Part shown: positions 44,401-52,757 of the stretch, one piece after another
Numbering within the stretch: position 1 is the first letter of the stretch
Layout of the letters: the number at the start of each line of letters is the position of its first letter
Origin: Streptomyces fulvorobeus
GTDB lineage: Bacteria > Actinomycetota > Actinomycetes > Streptomycetales > Streptomycetaceae
Direction of reading: 5' to 3'
Assembly: GCF_013167895.1 (NCBI RefSeq)
Contig: NZ_BLWC01000001.1
Location: 4,030,001 to 4,094,000, forward strand
DNA: 64,000 bases
Translations under genes and position numbers: made by a program
The notes under the pieces: generated by a model
Database searches by the model: none
Told to the model about the DNA's origin: nothing
Seen by the model: the letters and a program-made list of their open reading frames with translations, nothing else

Positions 44401-45265
44401 TGAGGGCCTCGCCGCCGCTGAAGAGCTGGGTGACCGAGGCGCAGTGGGAGAGCCGTCCGGTGTCGACGAGCGCCTGCAACAGGGTCGGCACACCCTGGAG
44501 GGTGGTGACCCCGTTCGCCACGATCAGGTCTATGAGCCCGTCCGGGTCGCCGTAGACCCCCGCCTCGCTCATCACCACGCTGCTGCCGCAGGCCGGGGCG
44601 AGGATCTCCCACTGGGCCGCGTCGAAACTCAGCGGCGTCTTCTGGAGCACCGTCCTGCGGTCGTCCAGCGTCTGCTCGGCGGCCAGCCACCGCATCTGGC
44701 TGACGATGCTGCGGTGCTCGATACCTATGCCCTTCGGGTTGCCCGTGCTCCCGGAGGTGTAGATGACGTAGGCGAGGTCGTCGCCCTGTACGTGCCGGCG
44801 GGCCGAGGCGCCGGTGGCCTGCGGAGCCGCCCGCTCGACTCCCAGGTGCGCCCGTGCCTGCGCGAGTGTGACGATTCTCGTCTCCGGCGGCGCCATCGCG
44901 GTCAGCCGGGGGACCAGCGACTCGTCCGTCAGGATGATCCTGGCCTGTGAGTCCGCCACCATGTAGCGCACGCGCTCGTCCGGGTACTCCGGCGACAGCG
45001 GCAGGTAGGCGGAGCCCGCGTGGAGCACACCCCACACGCTCACCATCAGATCGACGGACGGCTCCATGAATATGCCGACCGGCTCGTCCACGGCCGCACC
45101 GAGCCGGCGCAGATGGTCGGCTATGTTCTCGCTGCCCTCGCCGAGTTGCCGGAAGGTCAGCCGTTCCGTTCCGCAGGAGACGGCGATCCGGTGCGGCTGA
45201 TCCCGCGTAATCGAGCGCAGCATGTCCGGCAGGCAGAGATCATCGGGCACCGTTTTCGACATCAT
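41202..45265 (-). CDS. Indigoidine-synthetase-type NRPS (A-Ox-T-TE) running into a tautomerase; one frame break
   Basis: Start MMSKTVPDDLC, GAGGG just before. With one base restored it is 1354 residues. Order: A domain (about 1-480; YVIYTSGSTGNPKGIGIEHR), an FMN oxidase domain inserted late in A (about 540-800; RLLPKYGYASPGSLYGAQLY), the end of A (PNGKIDHQAL), T (DNFFAAGGHSLTAVNLV), TE (LWGYSFGARAAFE), then a 4-OT tautomerase (1281-1354). Layout and long motifs match BpsA/IndC, which oxidise and cyclise L-glutamine. The pocket residues that I can place (FDAAQWEIL, NLYGPSECTINAS) resemble BpsA, so glutamine is likely. The frame breaks at FRARG: a C run at 41585-41589 seems one base short. Uncorrected, the frame runs on as nonsense to 41096. 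No IndA or IndB is nearby. Confidence 0.88.
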
Positions 45266-45667
45266 CCCTCAAGTTCATCTTCTTCGAGTTTCGCGAGTAA
45301 GAGAGAATCGCTGAATTAGCCGACACCAAGGACAGTGACCTGTTGCCGTGTCACACACGCTGGAGGCTGTTGCAGGACCGGTGATCCTGAACGGTCGAGT
45401 GATGTCACGCCGCCGAAGAACGCATGGCTCGTGGGCTTCGGATTCTCAGGCTCTCCGGGTCCGGGCTGACACAGGAAAAAGCGCGCCCGGAAACCGGATG
45501 TCCGCATACCCCGCGCATCGCTTCGCAGGTCGTCCGGGCGAGTGGTCACCGCCCGTGGAACACAGCGCAGGGGTGCGGGCGTCCGCGTTCCCCGGCATGG
45601 CCGGCACGAGCCGGCGTGGATGGTACGAGTGAATCCGTCGACCGCAGCCCCCCGCGGTCGCCCCCCC
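45266..45667. other. Upstream region of the NRPS operon
   Basis: About 400 bases without a supported gene. It must contain the promoter of the NRPS-to-cupin operon on the minus strand. A GTGAC...GTCAC partial inverted repeat lies at about 45330-45349. No clear -35/-10 pair was found. Confidence 0.4.
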
Positions 45668-45717
45668 GCCGCGAGGAGCCGCTGGAGCGAACGCCGCTCC
45701 AGCCGGTTCCTCGCGGC
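45668..45717 (-). terminator. Long hairpin terminator after the small peptide gene
   Basis: An imperfect stem of about 22 bp (45668-45689 with 45695-45717, one bulge and a small internal mismatch) starts 12 bases after the peptide gene's stop on the minus strand. It separates that gene from the NRPS operon, so the two are independent transcripts. Confidence 0.7.
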
Positions 45718-45729
45718 CGGTTCACCTGC

Positions 45730-45911
45730 TTAGGGCCAGGTGGTGTTGAGCGGACCCGTAAACGTCTCGACACCGCCGGCGTGGACCGGCGCGTCGGCCT
45801 GCCCCCCGACAGTGTCCAGCCGCCGGCGGCGATCACAGCGGCTGCGGCAACAGTGAAGACAGCGGTGCGGATCGAGCGCCCGGTGCCATCGGTTGCGAAT
45901 GTACGGATCAC
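45730..45911 (-). CDS. Short secreted peptide gene, frame broken in a G run
   Basis: GTG at 45911 (VIRTFATDGTGRSIR), with a GAGGGGGAG purine run just upstream. The head gives a signal-like helix TAVFTVAAAAVIAAGGWTLS. In the given frame it continues as Arg-rich nonsense. If the six-base C run at 45802-45807 (plus strand) had one more base, the frame would join SGGQADAPVHAGGVETFTGP and end NTTWP-TAA at 45730, 60 residues in all, immediately before a strong terminator. Promoter-like TTGACA and terminator support a real gene. I do not recognise the family. It is divergent from an HTH-TPR regulator, suggesting an exported signal peptide. Confidence 0.5.
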
Positions 45912-45974
45912 AACTCCCCCTCTTGGTCAGGTCCGTACCCCCGGTGGGGGTGCGGCAGATGGAGCAAATCAGCC

Positions 45975-45991
45975 TTGTCAAACTTTGGCAA
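45975..45991. promoter_or_regulatory. Inverted repeat at the peptide gene promoter
   Basis: TTGTCAAA-C-TTTGGCAA, 8-bp arms with one mismatch. On the minus strand it contains TTGACA, a -35-like element about 65 bases before the peptide start. A related GTCAA-GAAT-TTGAC repeat lies at the regulator promoter (46162-46175), so both may bind the same HTH protein. Confidence 0.45.
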
Positions 45992-46159
45992 GTATTTTCT
46001 CAGGAAATCGACAACGCGGTTGAGGAACTTGTCGGGAGGGCGCCCACGTGGGCGCCTCTGCAGGTTGAACCGGTTTCGACGGGCCCTCTAGGCCCTCCGG
46101 CAGCCAGGCTGTAACCTCTGAAACCAGCCGAAAAAGTGACAAGGACATGTAACGAATTG

Positions 46160-46187
46160 TTGTCAAGAATTTGACTGGAGCTAAGGT
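46160..46187 (+). promoter_or_regulatory. Putative promoter of the HTH-TPR regulator
   Basis: TTGTCA (46160-46165), a 16-base spacer and TAAGGT (46182-46187), about 115 bases before the regulator start. The inverted repeat GTCAA-GAAT-TTGAC overlaps the -35, fitting autoregulation. Confidence 0.4.
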
Positions 46188-46302
46188 GGTATCCCCCGGA
46201 GGTCGCCCGGCTCCCGGCCCGTGACAACTGCGCCTGTACAGCGTCGTGCAGAAGCAACGCCAGCGGCAGGCACCATCCACCAGAGAGGGATGAGGTAGCC
46301 CT

Positions 46303-47628
46303 GTGCCACAGCAGAACTTCACGCCCGGACGCCAAGCGGAAACAGGCGCCGGGCCGCAGCCGTCCACCATCGCCGAGCGCTGGCGCCAACCGGCCTTCGG
46401 CCAGCGGCTGAAGCGCCTGCGCATGCAGCGCGAGATGCCGCAGAGCTCCCTCGTGGGCGACGGCATGTCCACGAGCTACCTGTCGCGGCTCGAACGGGGC
46501 GAGCGCCCCGCCACTGCGCGTGCCGCCGCCTACCTCGCCGACCGTCTCGGGGTGCCGCTTGAAGCGTTCGACGAGGCCCGCGAGACCTCGGCCCTGCGCA
46601 CCCTTGCCCGGCTCCTCTCCCTCGCCGCCGCGGCCGGACCCGACCTGGCCGGACTGCGGGACCCGCTGTTCGAGGCGGTGGAGGCCGCCGGTGACCAGGC
46701 CCCGGAGCTGCGCTGGCAGGCGCTGTGGTTCCTGGCCGAACACTCGGCCGTGCACGGCCGGCACACCGAGGAGTCACACACGCTCGAAGCCCTGCTGGCG
46801 GTCAGTGACGAACTGCGGGAACCCGAACTGCAGGTCCGCGCCCTCACCAGGAAGGCCCGCTGCCACCGCGAGCTGGGCGACCCCCAGCAGACCCTGCGGT
46901 GTGCCACGGACGCGCTGGCGATCGCCTACGAACACGGCTTCGACGCGCAGGACGTCGTTCCCGTGCTGCTGGTCCTCGTCTCCGCCGAGGCCGAGACGGG
47001 TCATCTGCCGGCCGCGACCATCCACGCCGCGCAGCTCATCGAGCTTTCGGTCAAGGTGTCGAACTCCCTCCGCGCCATGGCCCTGTGGACCAGTGCCACG
47101 GTGCAGAGCTGGCAGGGCGACCGGCAGGCGGCCCTGAGCATGGCGGAGGAGGCGCTGCGGCTCGTCCCCAGCCACGACAACCTGATGCTGTGGATGCGGC
47201 TGAGACTCGCGGCGGCCGCGCTGTACCTGCGCCTCGCCGATCCGCGTACGGAGGCGGCCGAGGAGCTGCTGCGGGAGGCCGCCCCGGCGGTGGAACTGAT
47301 CGGCACCGAACTCCACCACCAGGAGCTCACCGCGCTCGAAGCCCACCTGGCGTACGCCAAGGGGGATCTCGACAGGGCGGCGGCGCTGGCTATGCGCCTC
47401 GCGGACACGGACCTGCGGCTGGCCTCCCACGACCGGTCGCGGTTCGAGATCCTGCGCAGCCAGATCCTCATCGCGCGGGGCGATCTGACCCAGGGGATCG
47501 CCGGGCTGCGGAGGGAGGCCCAGCGCGCCCATGACACCCACAACCTCGATCTGGCCGCCGACATCTGGCGCCTGGTCGCGGAGACCCTGACCCCCCACGG
47601 CGACGCGGGCGCGGCGCGAGCCGGGTGA
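46303..47628 (+). CDS. XRE-family HTH regulator with TPR-like sensor domain
   Basis: 441 residues from a GTG at 46303. The N-terminal HTH covers about 27-88 (FGQRLKRLRMQREMPQSSLV; GMSTSYLSRLERGERPATAR). The remaining 350 residues are helical repeats of TPR type (LQVRALTRKARCHRELGDPQ, RAMALWTSATVQSWQGDRQA, ALEAHLAYAKGDLDRAAALA). This layout is shared with RRNPP peptide receptors of Firmicutes and many actinobacterial regulators. It is flanked by a divergent short secreted peptide and a convergent oligopeptide-binding lipoprotein, so peptide sensing is an attractive idea. Likely target: the neighbouring biosynthetic operon. Confidence 0.87.
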   Translation: MPQQNFTPGRQAETGAGPQPSTIAERWRQPAFGQRLKRLRMQREMPQSSLVGDGMSTSYLSRLERGERPATARAAAYLADRLGVPLEAFDEARETSALRTLARLLSLAAAAGPDLAGLRDPLFEAVEAAGDQAPELRWQALWFLAEHSAVHGRHTEESHTLEALLAVSDELREPELQVRALTRKARCHRELGDPQQTLRCATDALAIAYEHGFDAQDVVPVLLVLVSAEAETGHLPAATIHAAQLIELSVKVSNSLRAMALWTSATVQSWQGDRQAALSMAEEALRLVPSHDNLMLWMRLRLAAAALYLRLADPRTEAAEELLREAAPAVELIGTELHHQELTALEAHLAYAKGDLDRAAALAMRLADTDLRLASHDRSRFEILRSQILIARGDLTQGIAGLRREAQRAHDTHNLDLAADIWRLVAETLTPHGDAGAARAG

Positions 47629-47679
47629 GGCGGCTGCCCGGTGCGTACCTGTCCGGACGCGGAGACCGGTCGACGGTGC

Positions 47680-49296
47680 CTAGAACTTGCTGATCTCCCA
47701 GAAGCGGAAGACCGTCGAGGCGTCCAGGGTCCACTGCAGACCCGAGACGTTCTCGTACGCCACCGCGTACTGCTTGCCCTGCCACAGCGGCAGGATCGGC
47801 AGGTCCTGGGCCACGAGGTCCTGGAGTTCGTCGAAGGCGCGCTCGGTGGCGGCGCGTTCGGCCAGGGCGGTGGTGCCGGGGATGATCCGGCCGGTGATGT
47901 CGTCGTTCACATAACCGTTCTGCAGGACGTTGCCCGTGCCGAAGAACGGCTGGGTGAAGTTGTCCGGGTCGGGGTAGTCCGGGACCCAGCCCTTCACGTA
48001 CACGCCGAGTTCACCGGCCGCGACCCGCTTCTCGTACTCCGCGAAGGGCAGCGAGGTGACCTTCGCCTCGAACAGTCCGCTCGCGTTGAGCTGCTCGGCG
48101 ATCGCACGGAAGGCGGGGTCGGTGGAGGGGCCGTAACGGCTCGGCGTGGACCAGAGCGTGAGCTTCACCTTGTCGGTGATGTGCGCGGCACGGAGCACCT
48201 GCTCGGCCTTGTCCGGCTGCGGGGTCCCGCCGTACAGGTCGAAGAACGCGGTGTTGTGGGCCGTGATGCCGGCCGGGATGATCGAGTACAGCGGGGTCGC
48301 CGTGGAGTGGTAGACGTCGTTGACGAGGGCGTCGCGGTCCACCAGGTAGGCGATGGCCTGGCGCACGGGGAGCTTTCCGGCCACCGGGTCCTTCATGTTG
48401 AAGACCAGGTGCTGCACCTCCGCGCTGCTTCCCTCGACGACCTCGATGCCCTTGTCGGCCGCGGCGGTGGAATCCTCCAGCTCGGCGATGTCCGACGCGG
48501 CCAGACCGCGGTAGGCGACGTCGACGTCACCGTCGCGCAGCGCGGACGCCAGCTTCTTCTGGTTCCCCTGGAAGAAGACCAGGGTGACGCCCGAGTTCCG
48601 CACGTCCGCCGTGCCCCGGTAGCCGGAGTTGACCGAGAAGACGGCCTTCGACGTGTCGAAGGACTTCAGTTCGTACGGCCCCGACCCGATGGCCTGGCCG
48701 TCCGTGCGCAGGCGGTCCGCCGGGTACGTGCGGTGGTCCACGATGGAGCCGGCGCCCGAGGCGATCTTGCTGGGGAAGGTGGCGTCGGGAACCGTGAGCT
48801 CGAAGACGACCGTCCGCTCGTCCGGCGTGGTGATCTCCGAGATGGTGGAGAGCAGCGGCGCGGGGCCGGCGGGGTCGTTGATCCTGATAGCCCGGTCGAA
48901 GGAGTACTTCACGTCCTTCGAGGTGAGGCTGGAGCCGTTGCTGAAGGTCAGGCCGTCACGGAGCGTGCACCGGTAGGTCTTGTTCCCGTTCTCGAACTCG
49001 CAGGACTCCGCCGCCTCCGGCTGCGGTGCCGAGCTGCCCCGGGGGAAGCTGATCAGGGACTGGAAGACGTTGTTGAACAGCAGCCAGGAGCCCGGGTCGT
49101 AGCCCGAGGCCGGATCCGGCGGCAGGACGTCACCCGAGCCCGGGTCCCGGGTCAGGACGTCGTCCGACATGCCCACCACGATGGAGGCGTCGGACTCGGC
49201 GGCGTTCCCCCCGTTTTCGAGGCCGCAACCGCTCAGGAGAGCCACCGCGAGCCCGGCCCCCAGGAGCGCGCTCGTCCACCGCTTGCGTACGTTCAC
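47680..49296 (-). CDS. ABC transporter oligopeptide-binding lipoprotein (SBP family 5)
   Basis: 538 residues. GTG at 49296, GAGG 7 bases upstream. Lipobox ALLSGC (Cys about residue 24). Family 5 features: GSWLLFNNVFQSLISFPRGS, YRCTLRDGLTFSNGSSLTSK, VKYSFDRAIRINDPAG, GSGPYELKSFDTSKAVF, and KGWVPDYPDPDNFTQPFFGT near the C-terminus, typical of DppA/OppA-type proteins. No permease or ATPase genes are adjacent, so it must use a transporter encoded elsewhere. In Streptomyces the related BldKB binds a signalling oligopeptide. Convergent with the HTH-TPR regulator, 51 bases apart. Confidence 0.92.
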   Translation of the reverse strand: MNVRKRWTSALLGAGLAVALLSGCGLENGGNAAESDASIVVGMSDDVLTRDPGSGDVLPPDPASGYDPGSWLLFNNVFQSLISFPRGSSAPQPEAAESCEFENGNKTYRCTLRDGLTFSNGSSLTSKDVKYSFDRAIRINDPAGPAPLLSTISEITTPDERTVVFELTVPDATFPSKIASGAGSIVDHRTYPADRLRTDGQAIGSGPYELKSFDTSKAVFSVNSGYRGTADVRNSGVTLVFFQGNQKKLASALRDGDVDVAYRGLAASDIAELEDSTAAADKGIEVVEGSSAEVQHLVFNMKDPVAGKLPVRQAIAYLVDRDALVNDVYHSTATPLYSIIPAGITAHNTAFFDLYGGTPQPDKAEQVLRAAHITDKVKLTLWSTPSRYGPSTDPAFRAIAEQLNASGLFEAKVTSLPFAEYEKRVAAGELGVYVKGWVPDYPDPDNFTQPFFGTGNVLQNGYVNDDITGRIIPGTTALAERAATERAFDELQDLVAQDLPILPLWQGKQYAVAYENVSGLQWTLDASTVFRFWEISKF

Positions 49297-49455
49297 AGAA
49301 CTGCCTCGTGCTTTCGATCGGCCGATGCGAGGGACTCCCGCACGGCCGCAGCTTCCCTCCGGACGCGGGGAAGGTCTCGCGAATCCGGACAGAGGGGAGA
49401 CAGGAATCCATCCGCTGCATCATAAGGACGGGGCGGCGGCCTCTCCGGGGTGCCC

Positions 49456-49477
49456 CCCGGGAACGACGGTTCCCGGG
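49456..49477. repeat. Perfect 9-bp hairpin upstream of the membrane glycosyltransferase
   Basis: CCCGGGAAC-GACG-GTTCCCGGG lies in the divergent gap between the binding-protein gene and the glycosyltransferase. It could be an operator or a leader hairpin. Confidence 0.5.
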
Positions 49478-49584
49478 CTGTGGGCGGGGCGGCGCCCCCC
49501 CAGGTCAGGGGCACGGGGCGGCGGGGTCCTGAGCGGGCACCGTGCTGGGGATCACGAGGAGCCCCTGTGGTCATAATCGGCCGC

Positions 49585-50786
49585 ATGCCCGACAACCAGC
49601 CCCGCACCCGGACACCGGGCTCGGCGGCGCCCCCGTCCCGCCGCCGCGCGCTCCGGCACCGCGCCGCGACGGCGCTGACCGCCGCCGCCCCCGCGCTGGC
49701 CGGGTACGCGGCCGTGCGGGCCATCGGGCTCCTCGTCCTCCAGGGATGGGCCTCGCTCGCGGAGAAGGACGCCCTGCACCGGCTCAGCGGGCGCTGGGAC
49801 TCCGTCTGGTACCAGGGGATCGCCGAGAACGGCTACGGCCGCTCCGTCCCGCTCCCTGACGGCAGCGTCCACTCCGACCTGGCCTTCTTCCCCCTCCTGC
49901 CCGCACTGGAACGCGGCGTCGCCGATGTGACCCCCCTCGCCGTGCCCGGCGCGGGACTGCTGGTGGCCTGGCTCGCCGGGCTGCTCGCGGCCTGGGGGAT
50001 CTTCGCCGTGGGCGCACGGCTGCACGGCCCCCGGACGGGCGTGGTGCTGGCGTGCCTGTGGGGGCCTGCCCCACGGCGTTCGTACAGTCGATGGCGTACA
50101 CCGAGACCCTGTTCACGGCCCTGGCGGCCTGGACCCTGTACGCGGTGCTCACCGGGCGCTGGATCGCGGCGGGCGTCCTGTGCGTACCGGCGGGGCTGAC
50201 GCGCCCCTCGGCCGCCGCGCTCGTCGCCGCCCTGGCGGTCACGGCGGCGGCCACGCTCGTGAAGGAGTACCGGACGGGCGACCGCGAAGGCGTCCTGCGC
50301 CGGCACAGACGGATGCTGCTGGGGGTCGTCATCGCGCCGCTGGGCTTCCTGGCGTACGTGGTGTTCGTCGCCGTACGCCAGGGCAGCCCTTTCGCGTACT
50401 TCGAGGTCCAGGCGGAGTGGGGCAACAGCATCGACGGGGGCCGGGCCCTGGCCTCGTTCGTCCTGGGACTGCCCGCGCCCGCCGCACTCGGGCTGTGCGC
50501 GGCGCTGGGACTGCTGGGGTGGCTGGTGTCCCTGTGTGTACGGCAGCGCCAGCCGCTCCCGGTCCTGGTCTACACCCTCGCGATCGTCGCCGTCTCGCTG
50601 ATCGGCTCCGGCTACTTCGGGTCCAGGCCGCGCCTGATGATGCCCGCCTTCCCGTTGCTCCTGCCGGCCTCCGCGGCCCTGCTGCGACTGCGGACGACGG
50701 CCCGCACCGCCGCGGTCGTCGCCGCGCTCGCCCTCGCGTCGGGCGCGTACGGCGCGTGGACCCTGCTCGGCTCGGGTCCGCCGTGA
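49585..50786 (+). pseudogene. Polytopic membrane glycosyltransferase (mannosyltransferase-like), frame broken
   Basis: About 400 residues if repaired. The start at 49585 (MPDNQPRTRTPGS) has no clear SD; a GTG 6 codons earlier is in frame. The N-terminal half has LSGRWDSVWYQGIAENGYGR, the acidic first-loop motif of PIG-V/GT-C-type enzymes, and AFFPLLPALERGV. The frame breaks in the G run at 50060-50064; one more G joins VVLACLWG to ACPTAFVQSMAYTETLFTAL. The second half has GLTRPSAAALVAAL and PRLMMPAFPLLLPAS. About nine membrane helices. It probably uses a polyprenyl-phosphate sugar. A sequencing error is likely. Confidence 0.82.
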
Positions 50787-50811
50787 GCGCGGCGCCCGAG
50801 CGGCCGGCCCG

Positions 50812-51201
50812 CTAGCGTGCGCTCGTCCGGGCCACTATCCGTACGCGGGTGCCCGGCCGCATCCCCCACGCGGCCATCGCCCCGGCCTCGGCCTCCACGA
50901 CGTGACGGGCGCGTAGCCGGGGCAGACCGAGACGGCCGGGCCTCATCGTGCGGACCGCGAGGACGGTGTGGTGCCGGTCGAGATAGGCGACATCGATGGG
51001 GAAGCGCATCCGGAACGTGTGCACGCTCGCGCACGGGGTGATCAGCAGGGCACCCACGAGACCGTTCTGACCGAGCAGGCCGCGTGCCCGCGCCCGGTAG
51101 GAGGCCGCGATCCGCAGCTCCACCTCCAGCGTCCCGGTCTCCGTGCCCTCGTTCCGCGTGCGGACCGTGAGCGTTCCGCCGCCGTCGCGCCATTTCCCCA
51201 T
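50812..51201 (-). CDS. DUF192 family protein
   Basis: 129 residues. The DUF192 pattern is clear: SYRARARGLLGQNGLVGALL, CASVHTFRMRFPIDVAYLDR, HTVLAVRTMRPGRLGLPRLR, VVEAEAGAMAAWGMRPGTRV. Function of the family is not established; members are small exported or cytosolic beta-barrels. The start at 51201 (MGKWRDGGGTLTV) has only a weak SD. In actinobacteria DUF192 genes often lie beside prepilin peptidase genes, as here (105-base divergent gap), hinting at a link with pilus biogenesis. Confidence 0.85.
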   Translation of the reverse strand: MGKWRDGGGTLTVRTRNEGTETGTLEVELRIAASYRARARGLLGQNGLVGALLITPCASVHTFRMRFPIDVAYLDRHHTVLAVRTMRPGRLGLPRLRARHVVEAEAGAMAAWGMRPGTRVRIVARTSAR

Positions 51202-51306
51202 GGGCACCGACCGTAGCCCCTGCCGGCCGCCGCTGGGCCCGGAACGCCGCGCGATGGGCCCCAGGGCCCAAGACCCGTACCCCGCCCGCCGATTAGGCTC
51301 GCCGGT

Positions 51307-52143
51307 GTGGACGCCATCCTCATCGCAGTCGCCGCCCTCTGGGGCGTCGCCACCGGGCTGCTGGTCCCGCGTGCCGCCTACCGGTTCTCCGTCCAGCCGG
51401 ACGAGGACCGGCGGGACGCCTGCCCCGCCGGCCACCCGCTCACCGGTCCGGCCCGCGGCTGGCTCGGCTCGACCCGGTGCGCGCGCTGCGCCGTGGCCGT
51501 CCCGTCCCTCCCCGGGGCCCCGGGGAGGGACGGGACGGCCACGGCGCAGCGCCCGGCGCGCGCGCCGGAGCCCGCACCGGCCCACGCCCCCACCGCACCC
51601 CGGTACGCCCCCGCCGCTCTCCCGCCCGTGGTCACCGCACTCGCCTGTACGGTCCTCGCCGCGGCCACCGGGCCGCGGCCCGAGCTCGCGGTCTGGCTGC
51701 TGCTCACGCCCGTGGCCGTACTCCTCGCCGTCATCGACCGCCGCGTGCACCGGCTCCCCGACCGGCTGACGCTGCCGCTCGCCGCGGCGGCCGTGCTGCT
51801 CCTCGGCGCGGTGTCCCTCGCCCCGGGCCGAACCGGCTCGTGGACCTCCGCCGTGCTCGGCGGGCTCGCGCTCGGCGGCTTCTACTTCCTGCTCTTCCTG
51901 GTCAACCCGGACGGCATGGGCTTCGGGGACGTGAAGCTCGCCCTCTCCCTCGGGGTGGTGCTCGGCTGGTACGGCTGGGCGGTGCTCTTCGCCGGAGGAT
52001 TCGCCGGCTTCCTGCTCGGCGCGGTGTACGGGCTGGGCCTGATGCTCCTGCGCGGGGCCGGACGCAGGACGGGCATCCCGTTCGGGCCCTTCATGATCGC
52101 GGGGGCGCTCCTGGGCGTGCTGTTCGGCGCCCTGGCCGCCTGA
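51307..52143 (+). CDS. A24-family prepilin peptidase
   Basis: Aspartic membrane protease that cleaves class III/IV prepilins. 278 residues, GTG start. The catalytic Asp pair is in LAVIDRRVHRLPDRL and GMGFGDVKLALSLG (GxGD). A cytoplasmic loop contains ACPAGHP and CARC, a reduced zinc-binding set, and a low-complexity stretch containing a perfect 70-bp DNA palindrome. About seven helices. It is the only prepilin peptidase in the window and the natural processing enzyme for the pilins encoded 20-30 kb away at 22.5-29.8 kb. Confidence 0.9.
   Translation: MDAILIAVAALWGVATGLLVPRAAYRFSVQPDEDRRDACPAGHPLTGPARGWLGSTRCARCAVAVPSLPGAPGRDGTATAQRPARAPEPAPAHAPTAPRYAPAALPPVVTALACTVLAAATGPRPELAVWLLLTPVAVLLAVIDRRVHRLPDRLTLPLAAAAVLLLGAVSLAPGRTGSWTSAVLGGLALGGFYFLLFLVNPDGMGFGDVKLALSLGVVLGWYGWAVLFAGGFAGFLLGAVYGLGLMLLRGAGRRTGIPFGPFMIAGALLGVLFGALAA
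51483..51552. repeat. Perfect 70-bp palindrome inside the prepilin peptidase gene
   Basis: 35-bp arms with no spacer, centre between 51517 and 51518. Both strands encode the same peptide over this stretch (CAVAVPSLPG then APGRDGTATAQR). Nothing like it occurs elsewhere in the window. It may be natural or an assembly/fold-back artefact. Confidence 0.95.
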
Positions 52144-52207
52144 GAGGCGCGCCCCGCGCCGCGTAATGCGCTCGCGCCGACCCGGGCCGGGCTGGAACGA
52201 TCGCCCC

Positions 52208-52618
52208 ATGCCCCGCTCACCGCTCCCGGACCCCGCCTCGTCCGACGAGCGCTTCGAAGAGCTCGTCGCCGAGGCCGCAGCCGTCCCCGTCGACGGCTGG
52301 GACTTCTCCTGGCTCGACGGACGGGCCACCGAAGAGCGCCCCTCCTGGGGGTACGCGCGCGACCCCCGGCAGGCACGCGCCGACGCCGTCGCCGCGGGAC
52401 TCGACGTGGTCGACCTGCGGTCCGAGCGGCTGCGTACCGAGTTCTTCGACATCCGCGCGGTCGTCTGCTTCCTCCGCGAGGTGATCTGGATGGTTCCGGG
52501 CTTCACGGTCGAGGCGTACCGTCCGCGACTGAGGGAGCTGCACCGCAGGATCGGGAGCGAGGGGCGGTTCGTCGCGCACACCGCCCGGTTCCTGATCAAG
52601 GCACGCAAACCCGCGTGA
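52208..52618 (+). pseudogene. Class I methyltransferase remnant with internal deletion
   Basis: 136 residues in one frame from the ATG at 52208. The first part (FEELVAEAAAVPVDGWDFSW, ERPSWGYAR) and the last part (VVDLRSERLRTEFFDIRAVV, IWMVPGFTVEAYRPRLRELH, FVAHTARFLIKARKPA) resemble the two ends of a Streptomyces SAM-dependent methyltransferase family I know. The roughly 120-residue centre with the glycine-rich SAM motif is absent. The ends meet in frame at GYARDPRQARADA, in a CGCG-rich stretch. It cannot bind SAM as it stands. Family comparison is from memory. Confidence 0.6.
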
Positions 52619-52757
52619 CACCGGTGCCGGGCGCGCCAACGGCTGTGCGGTACAAGGCACTTGTAAGGGCCCGGTAGTGCAACGCGCTTGCCCCTCCCGC
52701 CGTCTGACAGGGAACAGGGCGGACCGGTGGGGCGAGCGCACGGTGAGGGAGCTGGTC

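Noticed and set aside
32308..45265. D-cycloserine-type cluster (CysK homologue, ATP-grasp, acetyltransferase present).
   Set aside because: No arginase-like, diaminopimelate-epimerase-like or DcsA-like haem protein is present, the acetyltransferase is CysE-type, and a large NRPS is included.
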